A stretch of 64,000 nucleotides of DNA from Novosphingobium sp. PhB165 (GTDB taxonomy: Bacteria; Pseudomonadota; Alphaproteobacteria; Sphingomonadales; Sphingomonadaceae), in NCBI RefSeq assembly GCF_004341845.1, contig NZ_SLVB01000004.1:124001-188000 (forward strand). Direction: 5' to 3'. The notes beneath the pieces were generated by a model, which was given only the letters and a program-made list of their open reading frames with translations, was not told the origin of the DNA and did no database searches. Made by a program: the position numbers and the translations under genes. Positions 34,801 through 42,337 of the stretch are shown piece after piece; within the stretch, counting starts at the first letter, position 1, and every line of letters starts with the position of its first letter.

Positions 34801-35170
34801 GGCTCGGCTCCCCTTCTTCCTGCGGCGCCGCTGCCGGCGCGTCTGCGACCATCCTGCCGTCGATCAGGCCATCGACAGCCGCGGTGAAGCCGCGCCATTC
34901 GGCAACCTGTTCGTCCAGCCGCGAGCGGCCGATTTCGGTGATGCGGTAATACTTGCGCGGCGGACCCGAGGGCGATTCCTCAAGGTAGGTCACGACGAGG
35001 CCGTCGGACTGCATGCGGCGCATCAGCGGGTAGATCGTGCCTTCGCCCATATCGACCGCGTCGGCCATGCGGCTGGCGATCTCGTAAGCGTAGCTGTCAC
35101 CCCGCGAAAGCAGCGCCAGGACGCAAAGCCCCAGCACCCCTTTCTTCAACTGGATTTCGATTTCGGACAT
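34790..35170 (-). CDS. PadR family transcriptional regulator
   Basis: 126 residues, with the winged-helix PadR N-terminal domain: LKKGVLGLCVLALLSRGDSYAYEI, then GEGTIYPLMRRMQSDGLV (recognition helix and wing) and RKYYRITEIGRSRLDEQ. The start ATG 35170 has AGGAG 9 nt upstream. The C-terminal part is short (PadR-s2-like), ending in an acidic tail. The promoter region carries three copies of AAGGTACCTT, one over the -35, so it should repress its own operon (padR, DUF1700, head-GIN). Ligand unknown. Confidence 0.93.
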   Translation of the reverse strand: MSEIEIQLKKGVLGLCVLALLSRGDSYAYEIASRMADAVDMGEGTIYPLMRRMQSDGLVVTYLEESPSGPPRKYYRITEIGRSRLDEQVAEWRGFTAAVDGLIDGRMVADAPAAAPQEEGEPSHDA

Positions 35171-35195
35171 CGAATCATCTCCTGCGGATGAGGAG

Positions 35196-35224
35196 TGTAT
35201 ATAACCAGCTACTGTGTAACGCAA
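35196..35224 (-). promoter_or_regulatory. padR operon promoter
   Basis: On the minus strand: TTGCGT (complement of 35219-35224), 17-nt spacer, TATACA (complement of 35196-35201). Transcription would start about 20 nt before the padR ATG. The -35 lies inside operator copy 1. Confidence 0.55.
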
Positions 35225-35284
35225 GGTACCTTGCGTTGAGAAATACAGGGCGTAGCAAGGTACCTTGTCATAGGAAGGTACCTT
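35218..35284. promoter_or_regulatory. Three AAGGTACCTT palindromic operators
   Basis: The exact 10-bp palindrome occurs at 35223-35232, 35257-35266 and 35275-35284, with centre-to-centre spacings of 34 and 18 bp. Copy 1 extends to the perfect 20-bp palindrome AACGCAAGGTACCTTGCGTT. The arrangement over and upstream of the padR promoter fits an autoregulator binding site cluster. Confidence 0.75.
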
Positions 35285-35394
35285 GCCATCTGCGATGGGC
35301 GTATTGTGCTGGGAAACCGTCGGTTTTCTGCGGCGCGCGGGATTGGTCCTGACATCGGAAAGCGTCCCCCGCCGACGCTGGCTGATGCCCGCAA

Positions 35395-35484
35395 CGTCAT
35401 CCTGAACTTGTTTCAGGATCCATTTCGCCAATTACACGGCGGTTCGACCGGCGCGATGGACCCTGAAACAAGTTCAGGGTGACG
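35395..35484. repeat. Palindromic repeat, type B
   Basis: GTCATCCTGAACTTGTTTCA (left) and TGAAACAAGTTCAGGGTGAC (right) are inverted copies, separated by about 40 nt. It lies between the padR promoter and the rpsI terminator. It is a different family from the type A repeats, and the arms recall intergenic repeats common in sphingomonads. Nothing else is seen from 35285 to 35394. Confidence 0.8.
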
Positions 35485-35573
35485 ATGGGGATTGGGAGTT
35501 GGGGGCGGGGACAATTTCAGCCGGTCGAGCCGGTGTGCCTCTCTAGGGCCCAGCTCTGCCGAAACCGCGCAAC

Positions 35574-35606
35574 AAAAAAGGGCCGCGGTTTCCCGCGACC
35601 CCTTTT
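35574..35606 (-). terminator. rplM-rpsI terminator
   Basis: On the minus strand a GC-rich stem (GGGGTCGCGG / CCGCGGCCC, one mismatch, loop GAAA) is followed by a T-run. It lies about 30 bp after the rpsI stop. Confidence 0.85.
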
Positions 35607-35634
35607 CGTAAAGCCGTAAGGCTCTCGAAGGCGA

Positions 35635-36153
35635 TTAGCGCTTCGAGAACTGGAAGCTACGACGTGCCTTGGCACGGCCGTACTTCTTACGCTCGACGAC
35701 GCGCGGGTCGCGGGTAAGGAAGCCGGCGGCCTTGACGGCAGCGCGCAGGGCCGGTTCGTACTTCGAGAGAGCCTGGGCGATGCCGTGCTTCACAGCGCCG
35801 GCCTGGCCCGAAAGGCCACCACCCTTGACGGTGGCGATCACGTCGTACTGGCCTTCGCGACCAGCAACCTGGAAGGTCTGGTTGATCACGAGACGCAGGG
35901 TCGGACGTGCGAAGTAAACTTCCTGGTCACGGCCGTTGACGATGATCTTGCCGCTGCCGGGCTTGACCCACACGCGGGCCACGGCGTCCTTGCGGCGGCC
36001 GGTGGCGTAAGCGCGACCCTGGGCGTCGATCTGCTGCTCGCGCAGCGGAGCGTTCGACACGACGGGCTTGAAGGTCTCTTCCGTTTCAACAACGGCGACT
36101 TCGCCGAGGTCCTTGAGGTCGGACAGGCTCTGAACGGTTTCGGTATCAGACAT
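35635..36153 (-). CDS. rpsI: 30S ribosomal protein S9
   Basis: 172 residues, longer than E. coli S9 (130) because of an alphaproteobacterial N-terminal extension (about 40 residues, acidic). The S9 core is clear: [58 protein letters not shown] and the C-terminal tail FQFSKR that reaches P-site tRNA. The start overlaps the rplM stop by one base (TAATG), the conserved rplM-rpsI operon. Confidence 0.97.
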   Translation of the reverse strand: MSDTETVQSLSDLKDLGEVAVVETEETFKPVVSNAPLREQQIDAQGRAYATGRRKDAVARVWVKPGSGKIIVNGRDQEVYFARPTLRLVINQTFQVAGREGQYDVIATVKGGGLSGQAGAVKHGIAQALSKYEPALRAAVKAAGFLTRDPRVVERKKYGRAKARRSFQFSKR

Positions 36154-36632
36154 TACGCGCCAACCTTGTTCTTGCGGTTCATGGAAGCGACGTCGAGTGC
36201 TTCGGGCTGGGTGCCACCGTGCGGGTGCTCGGTGCCGGCGTAGAGGTGCAGGGCACGCATCTGGTCGCGGCCGAGCGGGCCACGGGGGATCATGCGCTCA
36301 ACAGCCTTTTCAAGCACGCGCTCGGGGAAACGACCGGCGAGAACCTTGTCCGCGGTCACTTCCTTGATGCCGCCGGCATAGCCGGTGTGCTTGTAGTAGG
36401 TCTTGTCGCCAAGCTTCTTGCCGGTGAACTTCACCTTCTCGGCGTTGATCACGACGACATGGTCGCCGCAATCGACGTGCGGGGTGAAGCTCGGCTTGTG
36501 CTTGCCGCGCAGGAGGTCAGCGATGACGACCGCGAGACGGCCAACCACCAGACCTTCGGCATCGATCAGATGCCACTTCTTTTCCACCTCGGCCGGCTTG
36601 ATCGACCGGGTGACCTTCGTAAGCGCCTTCAT
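36153..36632 (-). CDS. rplM: 50S ribosomal protein L13
   Basis: 159 residues. Conserved L13 segments: [72 protein letters not shown] and [17 protein letters not shown]. It is the first gene of the rplM-rpsI operon; a promoter candidate lies about 80-110 bp upstream. Confidence 0.97.
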   Translation of the reverse strand: MKALTKVTRSIKPAEVEKKWHLIDAEGLVVGRLAVVIADLLRGKHKPSFTPHVDCGDHVVVINAEKVKFTGKKLGDKTYYKHTGYAGGIKEVTADKVLAGRFPERVLEKAVERMIPRGPLGRDQMRALHLYAGTEHPHGGTQPEALDVASMNRKNKVGA

Positions 36633-36711
36633 GGCTGGTCTATCCCTAATGTTCAGGTCGCGGGGCCGAATGCTTCGCTTTCACGAATCTCCGGCACTGC
36701 GGGAAGGCGGC

Positions 36712-36740
36712 CAAATCGTCGAAAAGCACGTGCAAGTCAA
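36712..36740 (-). promoter_or_regulatory. Candidate rplM promoter
   Basis: On the minus strand: TTGACT (complement of 36735-36740), 17-nt spacer, GATTTG (complement of 36712-36717). The -35 is near-consensus and the -10 weak. The leader before rplM would be about 70 nt. Confidence 0.4.
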
Positions 36741-36842
36741 GCAGACTGCGGGATTCCATAGAGGTAAAATAATACCGTTTGGGTTTGCGGGGGATGTTGT
36801 GCATGGCGTTTTTGGGGGGAGCACGGCCTCCGGTCATACACT

Positions 36843-36967
36843 TCGTCGCCCCCGCGTAGGCGGGGGCCCCGCTTCTGCCTTCGCGCGACCTGACCGTTTG
36901 GGTGCCCGTCTGCCATGGGATCGTTATGCGCAAGGCAGCGGGATCCCCGCCTTCGCGGGGATGACGG
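36843..36967. repeat. Paired REP palindrome, type A, copy 3
   Basis: Left arm TCGTCGCCCCCGCGTAGGCG, right arm CCGCCTTCGCGGGGATGACG (the inverted partner), with a longer spacer (about 65 nt) than the other copies. It lies downstream of cutA and upstream of rplM. The remaining gap 36968-37055 is a G-rich stretch with no feature seen. Confidence 0.88.
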
Positions 36968-37055
36968 GAAAAAGTAAGGGGATGACCGGGAAAAGTACGA
37001 GGAGAGGGGACGGTGGGCGGGTGATGAGACGCCGGAACGGTCGCCTCCGGCGGTC

Positions 37056-37391
37056 CTAACCGCCGATCCCCGCCAGCCACGCAATCGTGCCCGGCGCACC
37101 GGCATCGCAGCGCCAGCCGAGCACGGCAGGCTCCTCGTAGGGATGCAGTTCGGCAAGCCGCGCGACAGCGGCATCGAGCAGGGCGGCGTTGGTCTTGACC
37201 AGCAGGCCGAACTCGCGCGCGGTGCCTTTCTCGTCGTTCCAGACGAAGACTGAGGTCACGCCGGGGAGGAGGTTGCCGCAGGCCGCCAGCCGTTCGTCCA
37301 GCAGGGTCTCGATAGCGTAGAGCGCGCTCTCCTCGTCCGGGAAGGGGCTCCAGATCAGGGCCGGGATCGAGGTGGGCGCGTCTTCGTTCAT
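37056..37391 (-). CDS. cutA: CutA-like divalent cation tolerance protein
   Basis: 111 residues of the trimeric CutA1 ferredoxin-like fold: IWSPFPDEESALYAIETLLD, then ERLAACGNLLPGVTSVFVWN (the strongest family block), FGLLVKTN and LHPYEEPAVLGWRCDAG. CutA was linked to copper tolerance in E. coli, though its real role is unclear. ATG 37391 overlaps the ctaA stop by 4 bp, so it is translated with ctaA. The frame extends upstream into ctaA but that is not coding. Confidence 0.92.
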   Translation of the reverse strand: MNEDAPTSIPALIWSPFPDEESALYAIETLLDERLAACGNLLPGVTSVFVWNDEKGTAREFGLLVKTNAALLDAAVARLAELHPYEEPAVLGWRCDAGAPGTIAWLAGIGG

Positions 37392-38476
37392 ATGCCGAAC
37401 CCTACCTGATCGCGGCGCCCGAGGCCATGCGCGCCCCAGACCGTCGCCGCCACCAGCAGCGCGGCGCAAAGCTGGTGCGCCACCGCCAGCCAGAGCGCAA
37501 CGCCCGACCAGACCGTGCAGATGCCGAGAATCACCTGCATGCCGAAGGCGCAGTGGATCGCCACCGAAGTCAGCCGCAGACGCATCGCCTTGAGCCTGCG
37601 GGCCATGACGATCAGCACGGCGACCACGGCCCAGGCCCACCAGCGGTGGACGAAATGGGTGAGGTAGGGATCGTTGACCAATGCATGGAGCGCGCCGCCC
37701 GCCCACTCGACGCCTTCGGGGAAGAACGTGCCCTGCATCAGCGGCCAGGCGTCCATGCTGAACCAGCCGGAACCGGCGACATAGCCCGCGCGCAGGCCCG
37801 CCACCATCGCGCCCATGAACAGCTGGAAGAACAGCATCGCCAACGCCAGCGCGGCGAAGCGGGTCAGGCGGGCCGGAGCCTGTCCGCGCCGCAGTTCCAG
37901 CAGGTCCAGCGCGGTCCAGACAAGGCCGCCCAGCGTCGTCAGCGCCACCAGCAGGTGCGCGGCAAGGCGGAAGTGGCTGACCCGGTCGGCCGCTTCGGCG
38001 GTCAGGCCCGAGGAGACCATCCACCAGCCGACCACGCCCTGAAGCCCGCCCAGCGCCAGCAGCGCCAGCAGGCGCGGCTTGTAGCCCAGCGGGATCGTGC
38101 GCTTGAACCAGAACCACGCCAGCGGCAGCGCGAAGGCCAGGCCGATCAGGCGTGCCAGCAGGCGGTGGACCCATTCCCAGAAGTAGATGAACTTGTACTG
38201 CCCCAGCGTCATGCCCGCCGGGCCGTTGACGTCGATATATTGGGGGATCCGCTTGTAGTGGTCGAATTCGATCTGCCACTGCGCCTCGGTCAGCGGGGGA
38301 ATGGCGCCGGTCAGCGGTTTCCACTCGGTGATCGAAAGGCCGGATTCGGTCAGGCGGGTAATCCCGCCGACCGCCACGATCATCACCACCAGCGCGGCTA
38401 CGAACAGGAGCCAGCGGACCATGGGGACGATGTCGTCGGTGGTTCCGAGGATGGGGCGACCGTCAGCGTTTCTCAT
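37388..38476 (-). CDS. ctaA: Heme A synthase (COX15/CtaA)
   Basis: A 362-residue inner-membrane enzyme that oxidises heme O to heme A for cytochrome c oxidase aa3. Eight transmembrane helices in two four-helix halves. Conserved His-containing segments are present: IYFWEWVHRLLARLIG, SHFRLAAHLLVAL, LHALVNDPYLTHFVHRWWAW and VAHQLCAALL. GGITRLTESGLSITEWKP is the standard loop after TM1. ATG 38476 gives the known N-terminus (GRPILGTTDDIVPMVRWL). Downstream cutA overlaps by 4 bp. No cox structural genes are in the window. Confidence 0.96.
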   Translation of the reverse strand: MRNADGRPILGTTDDIVPMVRWLLFVAALVVMIVAVGGITRLTESGLSITEWKPLTGAIPPLTEAQWQIEFDHYKRIPQYIDVNGPAGMTLGQYKFIYFWEWVHRLLARLIGLAFALPLAWFWFKRTIPLGYKPRLLALLALGGLQGVVGWWMVSSGLTAEAADRVSHFRLAAHLLVALTTLGGLVWTALDLLELRRGQAPARLTRFAALALAMLFFQLFMGAMVAGLRAGYVAGSGWFSMDAWPLMQGTFFPEGVEWAGGALHALVNDPYLTHFVHRWWAWAVVAVLIVMARRLKAMRLRLTSVAIHCAFGMQVILGICTVWSGVALWLAVAHQLCAALLVAATVWGAHGLGRRDQVGFGI

Positions 38477-38588
38477 GGCCCATGTCCCTGCGATCTTGCG
38501 ACGAATTGCGCAAGGCCCCGTGACGTTCATCGTGAGGCGAGCGGTGCCGACCGGGCGAGAGTTTGTGCAGTTCGGCTCTTCGGGGGTC

Positions 38589-38619
38589 TTGCATGATGTT
38601 ACAACATCACATAGATAAT
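38589..38619 (+). promoter_or_regulatory. Zur-like palindrome over the merC promoter
   Basis: TGATGTTACAACATCA (38594-38609) has 7-bp arms TGATGTT/AACATCA around AC, close to Zur operators of the GATGTTATAACATC type. TTGCAT (38589-38594) and TAGATA (38612-38617, spacer 17) or GATAAT (38614-38619, spacer 19) flank it as -35/-10. The -10 is about 5-8 bp from the merC ATG, so the transcript would start at or next to AUG. Confidence 0.5.
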
Positions 38620-38624
38620 GCGGC

Positions 38625-39011
38625 ATGCGGAACACCCTGATCGCGATTCGAAACCGGATGGACCGGGCCGGCGTCATCCTGAGCGGGCTTTGCGCCGTTC
38701 ATTGTGTTCTTGGCGTGGTGCTGGTGGGCTTCCTCGGGCTCGGTAGCGACTTCCTGGGCGGCGAAGTGCTGCTGTCGCCCGAGATTCACCGCGTGGGCCT
38801 GATGCTGGCGGTGATCGTCGGGGTGATCTCGCTCGGCTTCGGCGTTGCCCGCCACGGCCGGATCGCGCCGCTGGTGATCGGCGGGCTCGGCCTTGCGCTG
38901 ATGGCCAGCGCTATCCTTGTGGGCCATGGCTTTGCCGAATCGGTGCTGACCATCATCGGCGTCTCCTTCGTGGCCTTCGCGCACATCCGGAACATGCGCC
39001 ACGCGCATTGA
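38625..39011 (+). CDS. MerC-domain membrane protein
   Basis: A 128-residue inner-membrane protein with four transmembrane helices (about 14-38, 53-72, 77-97, 101-118). The Cys pair in TM1 (SGLCAVHCVLG, C-x3-C) is typical of MerC, which moves Hg(II) in mer operons. There is no merR/merA/merT nearby, and the Zur-like palindrome upstream points to zinc or another thiophilic metal. The C-terminus is His-rich (AHIRNMRHAH). Divergent from ctaA. Confidence 0.85.
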   Translation: MRNTLIAIRNRMDRAGVILSGLCAVHCVLGVVLVGFLGLGSDFLGGEVLLSPEIHRVGLMLAVIVGVISLGFGVARHGRIAPLVIGGLGLALMASAILVGHGFAESVLTIIGVSFVAFAHIRNMRHAH

Positions 39012-39019
39012 GGGTTTCG

Positions 39020-39044
39020 GGAAAGTGCCGATTGGGCACTTTCC
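39020..39044. other. Hairpin with GATTG loop (related to one at 9852)
   Basis: GGAAAGTGCC (39020-39029) pairs with GGCACTTTCC (39035-39044) across GATTG. It stands between merC and thiS, 9 bp after the merC stop. There is no T-run beyond TTCC, so it is at best a weak terminator. Compare the hairpin at 9852-9876. Confidence 0.6.
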
Positions 39045-39073
39045 AAATCCGTTCTCCGCGCTATCTGCGGCCC

Positions 39074-39286
39074 ATGGCTGAAGACATCCTGCTCACCGTC
39101 AATGGCGAACCGCGCCGCATCGCGCCCGGTTCCAGCATTGCCGACCTCGTCGCCGATATCGGCCTCGACCCCAAGAAGGTCGCCGTCGAGCACAATGGCG
39201 AGATCGCCCCGCGCTCGACGCTGGGCGATGTCGTGCTGGCGGACGGGGATGTGCTGGAGATCGTCCACTTCGTCGGCGGCGGCTGA
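39074..39286 (+). CDS. thiS: Thiamine biosynthesis sulfur carrier ThiS
   Basis: A 70-residue ubiquitin-like sulfur carrier; the C-terminal Gly is thiocarboxylated and donates sulfur to the thiazole. Seen: [58 protein letters not shown], and the C-terminal VHFVGGG (functional GG plus one extra Gly). ATG 39074 gives the full family length; an in-frame longer start at 39008 is not supported. It is 50 bp before thiG, with which it works. Confidence 0.94.
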   Translation: MAEDILLTVNGEPRRIAPGSSIADLVADIGLDPKKVAVEHNGEIAPRSTLGDVVLADGDVLEIVHFVGGG

Positions 39287-39336
39287 CGACACGCGCCGCT
39301 CTCACCTTTTTTCCGAATCCACGCTCCCCCGAAAGG

Positions 39337-40134
39337 ATGCGCACCTTGACCGATACCACCGCTGCTTCCGACACCTGGACCGTCGCCGGTCGCACGTTCA
39401 ACTCGCGCCTGATCGTGGGCACCGGCAAGTACAAGGATTTCGCGCAGAACGCGGCAGCGGTCGAGGCTTCGGGCGCGGAAATCGTCACGGTGGCAGTGCG
39501 CCGCGTCAATGTGTCGGACCCCAAGGCGCCGATGCTGACCGACTTCATCGACCCGAAGAAGATCACCTACCTGCCCAACACCGCCGGTTGCTTCACGGCC
39601 GACGACGCCATCCGCACCCTGCGACTGGCGCGCGAGGCGGGCGGCTGGGATCTGGTGAAGCTGGAAGTGCTGGGCGAGGCGCGCACGCTCTATCCCGACA
39701 TGCGCGAGACGCTGAAGGCCACCGAGATCCTCGCCAAGGAAGGCTTCCTGCCGATGGTCTACTGCGTGGACGATCCGATTGCGGCGAAGCAGCTTGAGGA
39801 ATGCGGCGCCGTGGCGGTGATGCCGCTGGGCGCGCCGATCGGCTCGGGCCTCGGCATCCAGAACAAGGTGACGGTGCGGCTGATCGTCGAGGGCGCCAAG
39901 GTGCCCGTGCTCGTCGACGCCGGAGTCGGCACCGCGTCGGAAGCGGCGGTGGCGATGGAACTGGGCTGCGACGGCGTGCTGATGAACACCGCCATCGCCG
40001 AGGCGAAAGATCCCATCCGCATGGCCCGCGCCATGAAGCTTGCCGTGCAGGCCGGACGCGACGCATATCTTGCCGGCCGCATGGGCCAGCGCCGCTATGC
40101 GGACCCTTCAAGCCCGCTTGCCGGCCTGATCTGA
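39337..40134 (+). CDS. thiG: Thiazole synthase ThiG
   Basis: 265 residues, a (beta/alpha)8 barrel that builds the thiazole phosphate from deoxyxylulose phosphate, the ThiS thiocarboxylate and dehydroglycine. Seen: [40 protein letters not shown], the active-site Lys in [48 protein letters not shown] and [13 protein letters not shown]. The first residues before about Asp12 are not conserved; GAAAGG lies just upstream of the ATG. thiC, thiO/thiH and thiE are not nearby. Confidence 0.96.
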   Translation: MRTLTDTTAASDTWTVAGRTFNSRLIVGTGKYKDFAQNAAAVEASGAEIVTVAVRRVNVSDPKAPMLTDFIDPKKITYLPNTAGCFTADDAIRTLRLAREAGGWDLVKLEVLGEARTLYPDMRETLKATEILAKEGFLPMVYCVDDPIAAKQLEECGAVAVMPLGAPIGSGLGIQNKVTVRLIVEGAKVPVLVDAGVGTASEAAVAMELGCDGVLMNTAIAEAKDPIRMARAMKLAVQAGRDAYLAGRMGQRRYADPSSPLAGLI

Positions 40135-40227
40135 TGGTTAACGAAATCGTTTCGGAATGCTTCCGCGAGCGACCGTAAGCAAACCTTTGCATGCTTAAGC
40201 TCTTTGTAATCTGAGAGAGCGGAAAAT

Positions 40228-40269
40228 GGCTCTCGTGAGGAAGAGACGATCTTCCGAATCACGGGAGCC
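40228..40269 (+). promoter_or_regulatory. Leader hairpin that sequesters a Shine-Dalgarno sequence
   Basis: The outer stem 40228-40238 (GGCTCTCGTGA) pairs with 40259-40269 (TCACGGGAGCC, one G-U), and the inner stem GGAAGA (40239-40244) with TCTTCC (40250-40255) around GACGA, with a 3-nt bulge. GGGAG (40263-40267), 7 nt from the ATG at 40275, is inside the closing stem. A 5'-leader ORF starts with ATG at 40226. Confidence 0.65.
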
Positions 40270-40274
40270 AGAGC

Positions 40275-40802
40275 ATGACCTACCTTGGCACGGCCACAGT
40301 CACGATCAGCGAACTGCGCGAATTCGCCAGCTTCTCCGCGTGCGAGCAGCGCTATATCCGGCGCAGCCTCGACGTCGGGCTTGGCCGCCACGATGCCTTC
40401 GAGCTCTGGGGGCGCAACGCCACCGAAGTGATCTCGATCCGCAAGCAATATGCGGCTTATGACGACATCAAGGCCCTGCGCACGGCGCGGCCGGACGATG
40501 TCAGCCTTGACGATGTCGAGGTTTTCATGGGCAAGCTGCTACGCGTGGCCGCCTTCGACCTTTCGCAGGAGCGGATTTCGTCGTTCGCGTCCTTCCGCTT
40601 CCTCTACGAGCGCCTGCTGGGCGCCTGGGTCCGGCCCTGGCTGCCCGGCGCCTTCTGCGGCGCCGCCGCGCTGCCGCAGATCCCGCCGGAGCGCCGCAAG
40701 CTGCTGCTCCATTCAATCAGCGAAGCCGCTGCCACCGCGCCCGGCTGGTCCGATCGCGAACCCTGTTTCTATCCGGAGTGGATCGAGAAGGAAGCCGCCT
40801 GA
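40275..40802 (+). CDS. Unknown soluble protein under leader hairpin
   Basis: 175 residues, no signal peptide or transmembrane segment, and mixed alpha character. Blocks that look conserved are TISELREFASFSACEQRYIR, DAFELWGRNATEVISIRKQY, DDVEVFMGKLLRVAAFD and FLYERLLGAWVRPWLPGAF. Four Cys are scattered. I do not recognise the family. Codon use is like its neighbours, so the gene is probably real. It follows thiG by 140 bp, and its translation start is buried in a stable hairpin. A terminator follows at 40891. Confidence 0.72.
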   Translation: MTYLGTATVTISELREFASFSACEQRYIRRSLDVGLGRHDAFELWGRNATEVISIRKQYAAYDDIKALRTARPDDVSLDDVEVFMGKLLRVAAFDLSQERISSFASFRFLYERLLGAWVRPWLPGAFCGAAALPQIPPERRKLLLHSISEAAATAPGWSDREPCFYPEWIEKEAA

Positions 40803-40890
40803 GCTTTCCTCCGATCGCTTTTCTCCCGGAGCCTGCCGGGTCGCAACCGCAACGGGCCCAGTCATGTGTCGGGGGGCATAGGCTGGAGGA

Positions 40891-40926
40891 CGCGCCGGAT
40901 GGAAACATCCGGCGCGTTTCGTTTAT
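40891..40926 (+). terminator. Terminator with GAAA loop
   Basis: CGCGCCGGATG (40891-40901) pairs with CATCCGGCGCG (40906-40916) around GAAA, followed by TTTCGTTTAT. It lies 88 bp after the unknown gene. Confidence 0.82.
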
Positions 40927-40955
40927 GGCGGGCATTCATCACCCGACTCATCCAA

Positions 40956-40984
40956 CTGGCCGCCCGGCCAATTTCGCCTATAGT
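40956..40984 (+). promoter_or_regulatory. Promoter candidate for the cation/proton antiporter
   Basis: CTGGCC (40956-40961), 17-nt spacer, TATAGT (40979-40984). The -10 is good, the -35 poor. The -10 ends 8 nt before the ATG at 40993, so the mRNA would be nearly leaderless. Confidence 0.4.
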
Positions 40985-40992
40985 GCAGGGCC

Positions 40993-42102
40993 ATGAGCCA
41001 TTCCGAACCCGCCGCCGCCAAGGCCGCCGCCCGCTTCTCCGCGTACGGCCTGGCGCCGTGGTCGCTGGTTGTTCCGATCATCGCGCTCTGCGCGGTGGCG
41101 CTGGGCAAGCCTTCGAGCATTGTCATGGCGACCATCATCGCCGTGGCACTGGGCGGGGCGGTGATGGCGGCAGTCTACCACGCCGAAGTCATCGCCCACC
41201 GCGTGGGCGAGCCGTTCGGCACGCTGATCCTGGCCTTCGCCGTGACGGTGATCGAAACCTCGCTGATCGTCTCGATCATGCTGAGCGAAGGCTCCGGCGC
41301 GCAGGCACTGGCGCGCGACACGGTGATCGCGGCGATCATGATCACCATCAACGGCATCGTCGGCGTCTGCCTGCTGCTGGGCGGGGGGCGGCATCACGAG
41401 CAGGGCTATACCCAGTCCGGCGTCAACCACGGCCTTGCCATCCTTGCGACGCTGTCGGTGCTGACGCTGGTCATGCCCAACTTCACCACCAGCAGCGCCG
41501 GCCCGTTCTACAACGACAATCAGCTGATCTTCGTCTCGATCGATGCGTTGATGCTCTATGCGACATTCGTGGTCGCCCAGACGATCCGCCACCGCGACCA
41601 CTTCCTCTATCCCGAGGAAGACGACGGCAATCACGACAAGGTGCCGGCCGCCAAGGCCATCGGCGCCGCGGTGATGCTGCCGGTGGCGCTGATCGCCGTG
41701 GTCCTGCTGGCCAAGGCGCTGTCACCCTCGATCGAGGCGGCCGTTGCGGCGATGGGCGCGCCGCCCGCGCTGGTCGGCATCATCATCGCCGCGCTGGTGC
41801 TGCTGCCCGAAAGCCTTGCCGCGCTCAGCGCCGCGCGGGCCAATCGGGTTCAGACCAGCCTCAACCTGGCCATCGGTTCCGCGCTGGCGACGATCGGCCT
41901 GACGATTCCCGCCGTGGCGCTCACCTCGATGGCGATGGGACTGCATCTCGAACTCGGGCTGTCGTCCAAGTCGATCGTGCTGTTGGGGCTGACTCTGCTG
42001 GTGGCGTCGATGACGCTGAGCACTGGCCGCACCACGCTGGTTCAGGGCATGGTGCATCTGGTGATCTTCGCTGCTTACCTGTTCACGACGCTGGTGCCTT
42101 AA
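40993..42102 (+). CDS. Calcium/sodium:proton antiporter, ChaA-like
   Basis: A 369-residue inner-membrane exchanger of the CaCA superfamily with about eleven transmembrane helices in two repeated halves. The alpha-repeat signatures are GEPFGTLILAFAVTVIETSL (first half) and LLPESLAALSAARANRVQ then LNLAIGSALATIGLTIP (second half); the Glu residues are the cation-binding ones. A loop rich in acidic and His residues (YPEEDDGNHDK) separates the halves, typical for ChaA. It removes Ca or Na in exchange for protons. Monocistronic between a terminator and repeats. Confidence 0.93.
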   Translation: MSHSEPAAAKAAARFSAYGLAPWSLVVPIIALCAVALGKPSSIVMATIIAVALGGAVMAAVYHAEVIAHRVGEPFGTLILAFAVTVIETSLIVSIMLSEGSGAQALARDTVIAAIMITINGIVGVCLLLGGGRHHEQGYTQSGVNHGLAILATLSVLTLVMPNFTTSSAGPFYNDNQLIFVSIDALMLYATFVVAQTIRHRDHFLYPEEDDGNHDKVPAAKAIGAAVMLPVALIAVVLLAKALSPSIEAAVAAMGAPPALVGIIIAALVLLPESLAALSAARANRVQTSLNLAIGSALATIGLTIPAVALTSMAMGLHLELGLSSKSIVLLGLTLLVASMTLSTGRTTLVQGMVHLVIFAAYLFTTLVP

Positions 42103-42152
42103 GCGGCGCGACGGTCCTGTCCGGGGCCGCAAAGTTTCCGCCAATTCCAAAC

Positions 42153-42246
42153 CCGTCATCCCCGCGAAGGCGGGGATCCCGCTTCCTCTTGTGTAGGGCT
42201 GAGAGGTCGACAAGAAGCGGGACTCCCGCCTTCGCGAGGGCGACGA
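42153..42246. repeat. Paired REP palindrome, type A, copy 4
   Basis: Left arm CCGTCATCCCCGCGAAGGCG, right arm CCGCCTTCGCGAGGGCGACG, spacer about 35 nt. In the convergent gap between the antiporter and the spermidine-synthase-like gene. A type C repeat follows about 90 bp later in the same gap. Confidence 0.9.
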
Positions 42247-42337
42247 GTTGTGAGGATGGTGGCTCGCCCCGACGCGGCTGGGGTGGCTAGGTTGTCGGAG
42301 CCGCATTTGGGATGCGCCGAAAAGGCCACCCGCCCTT

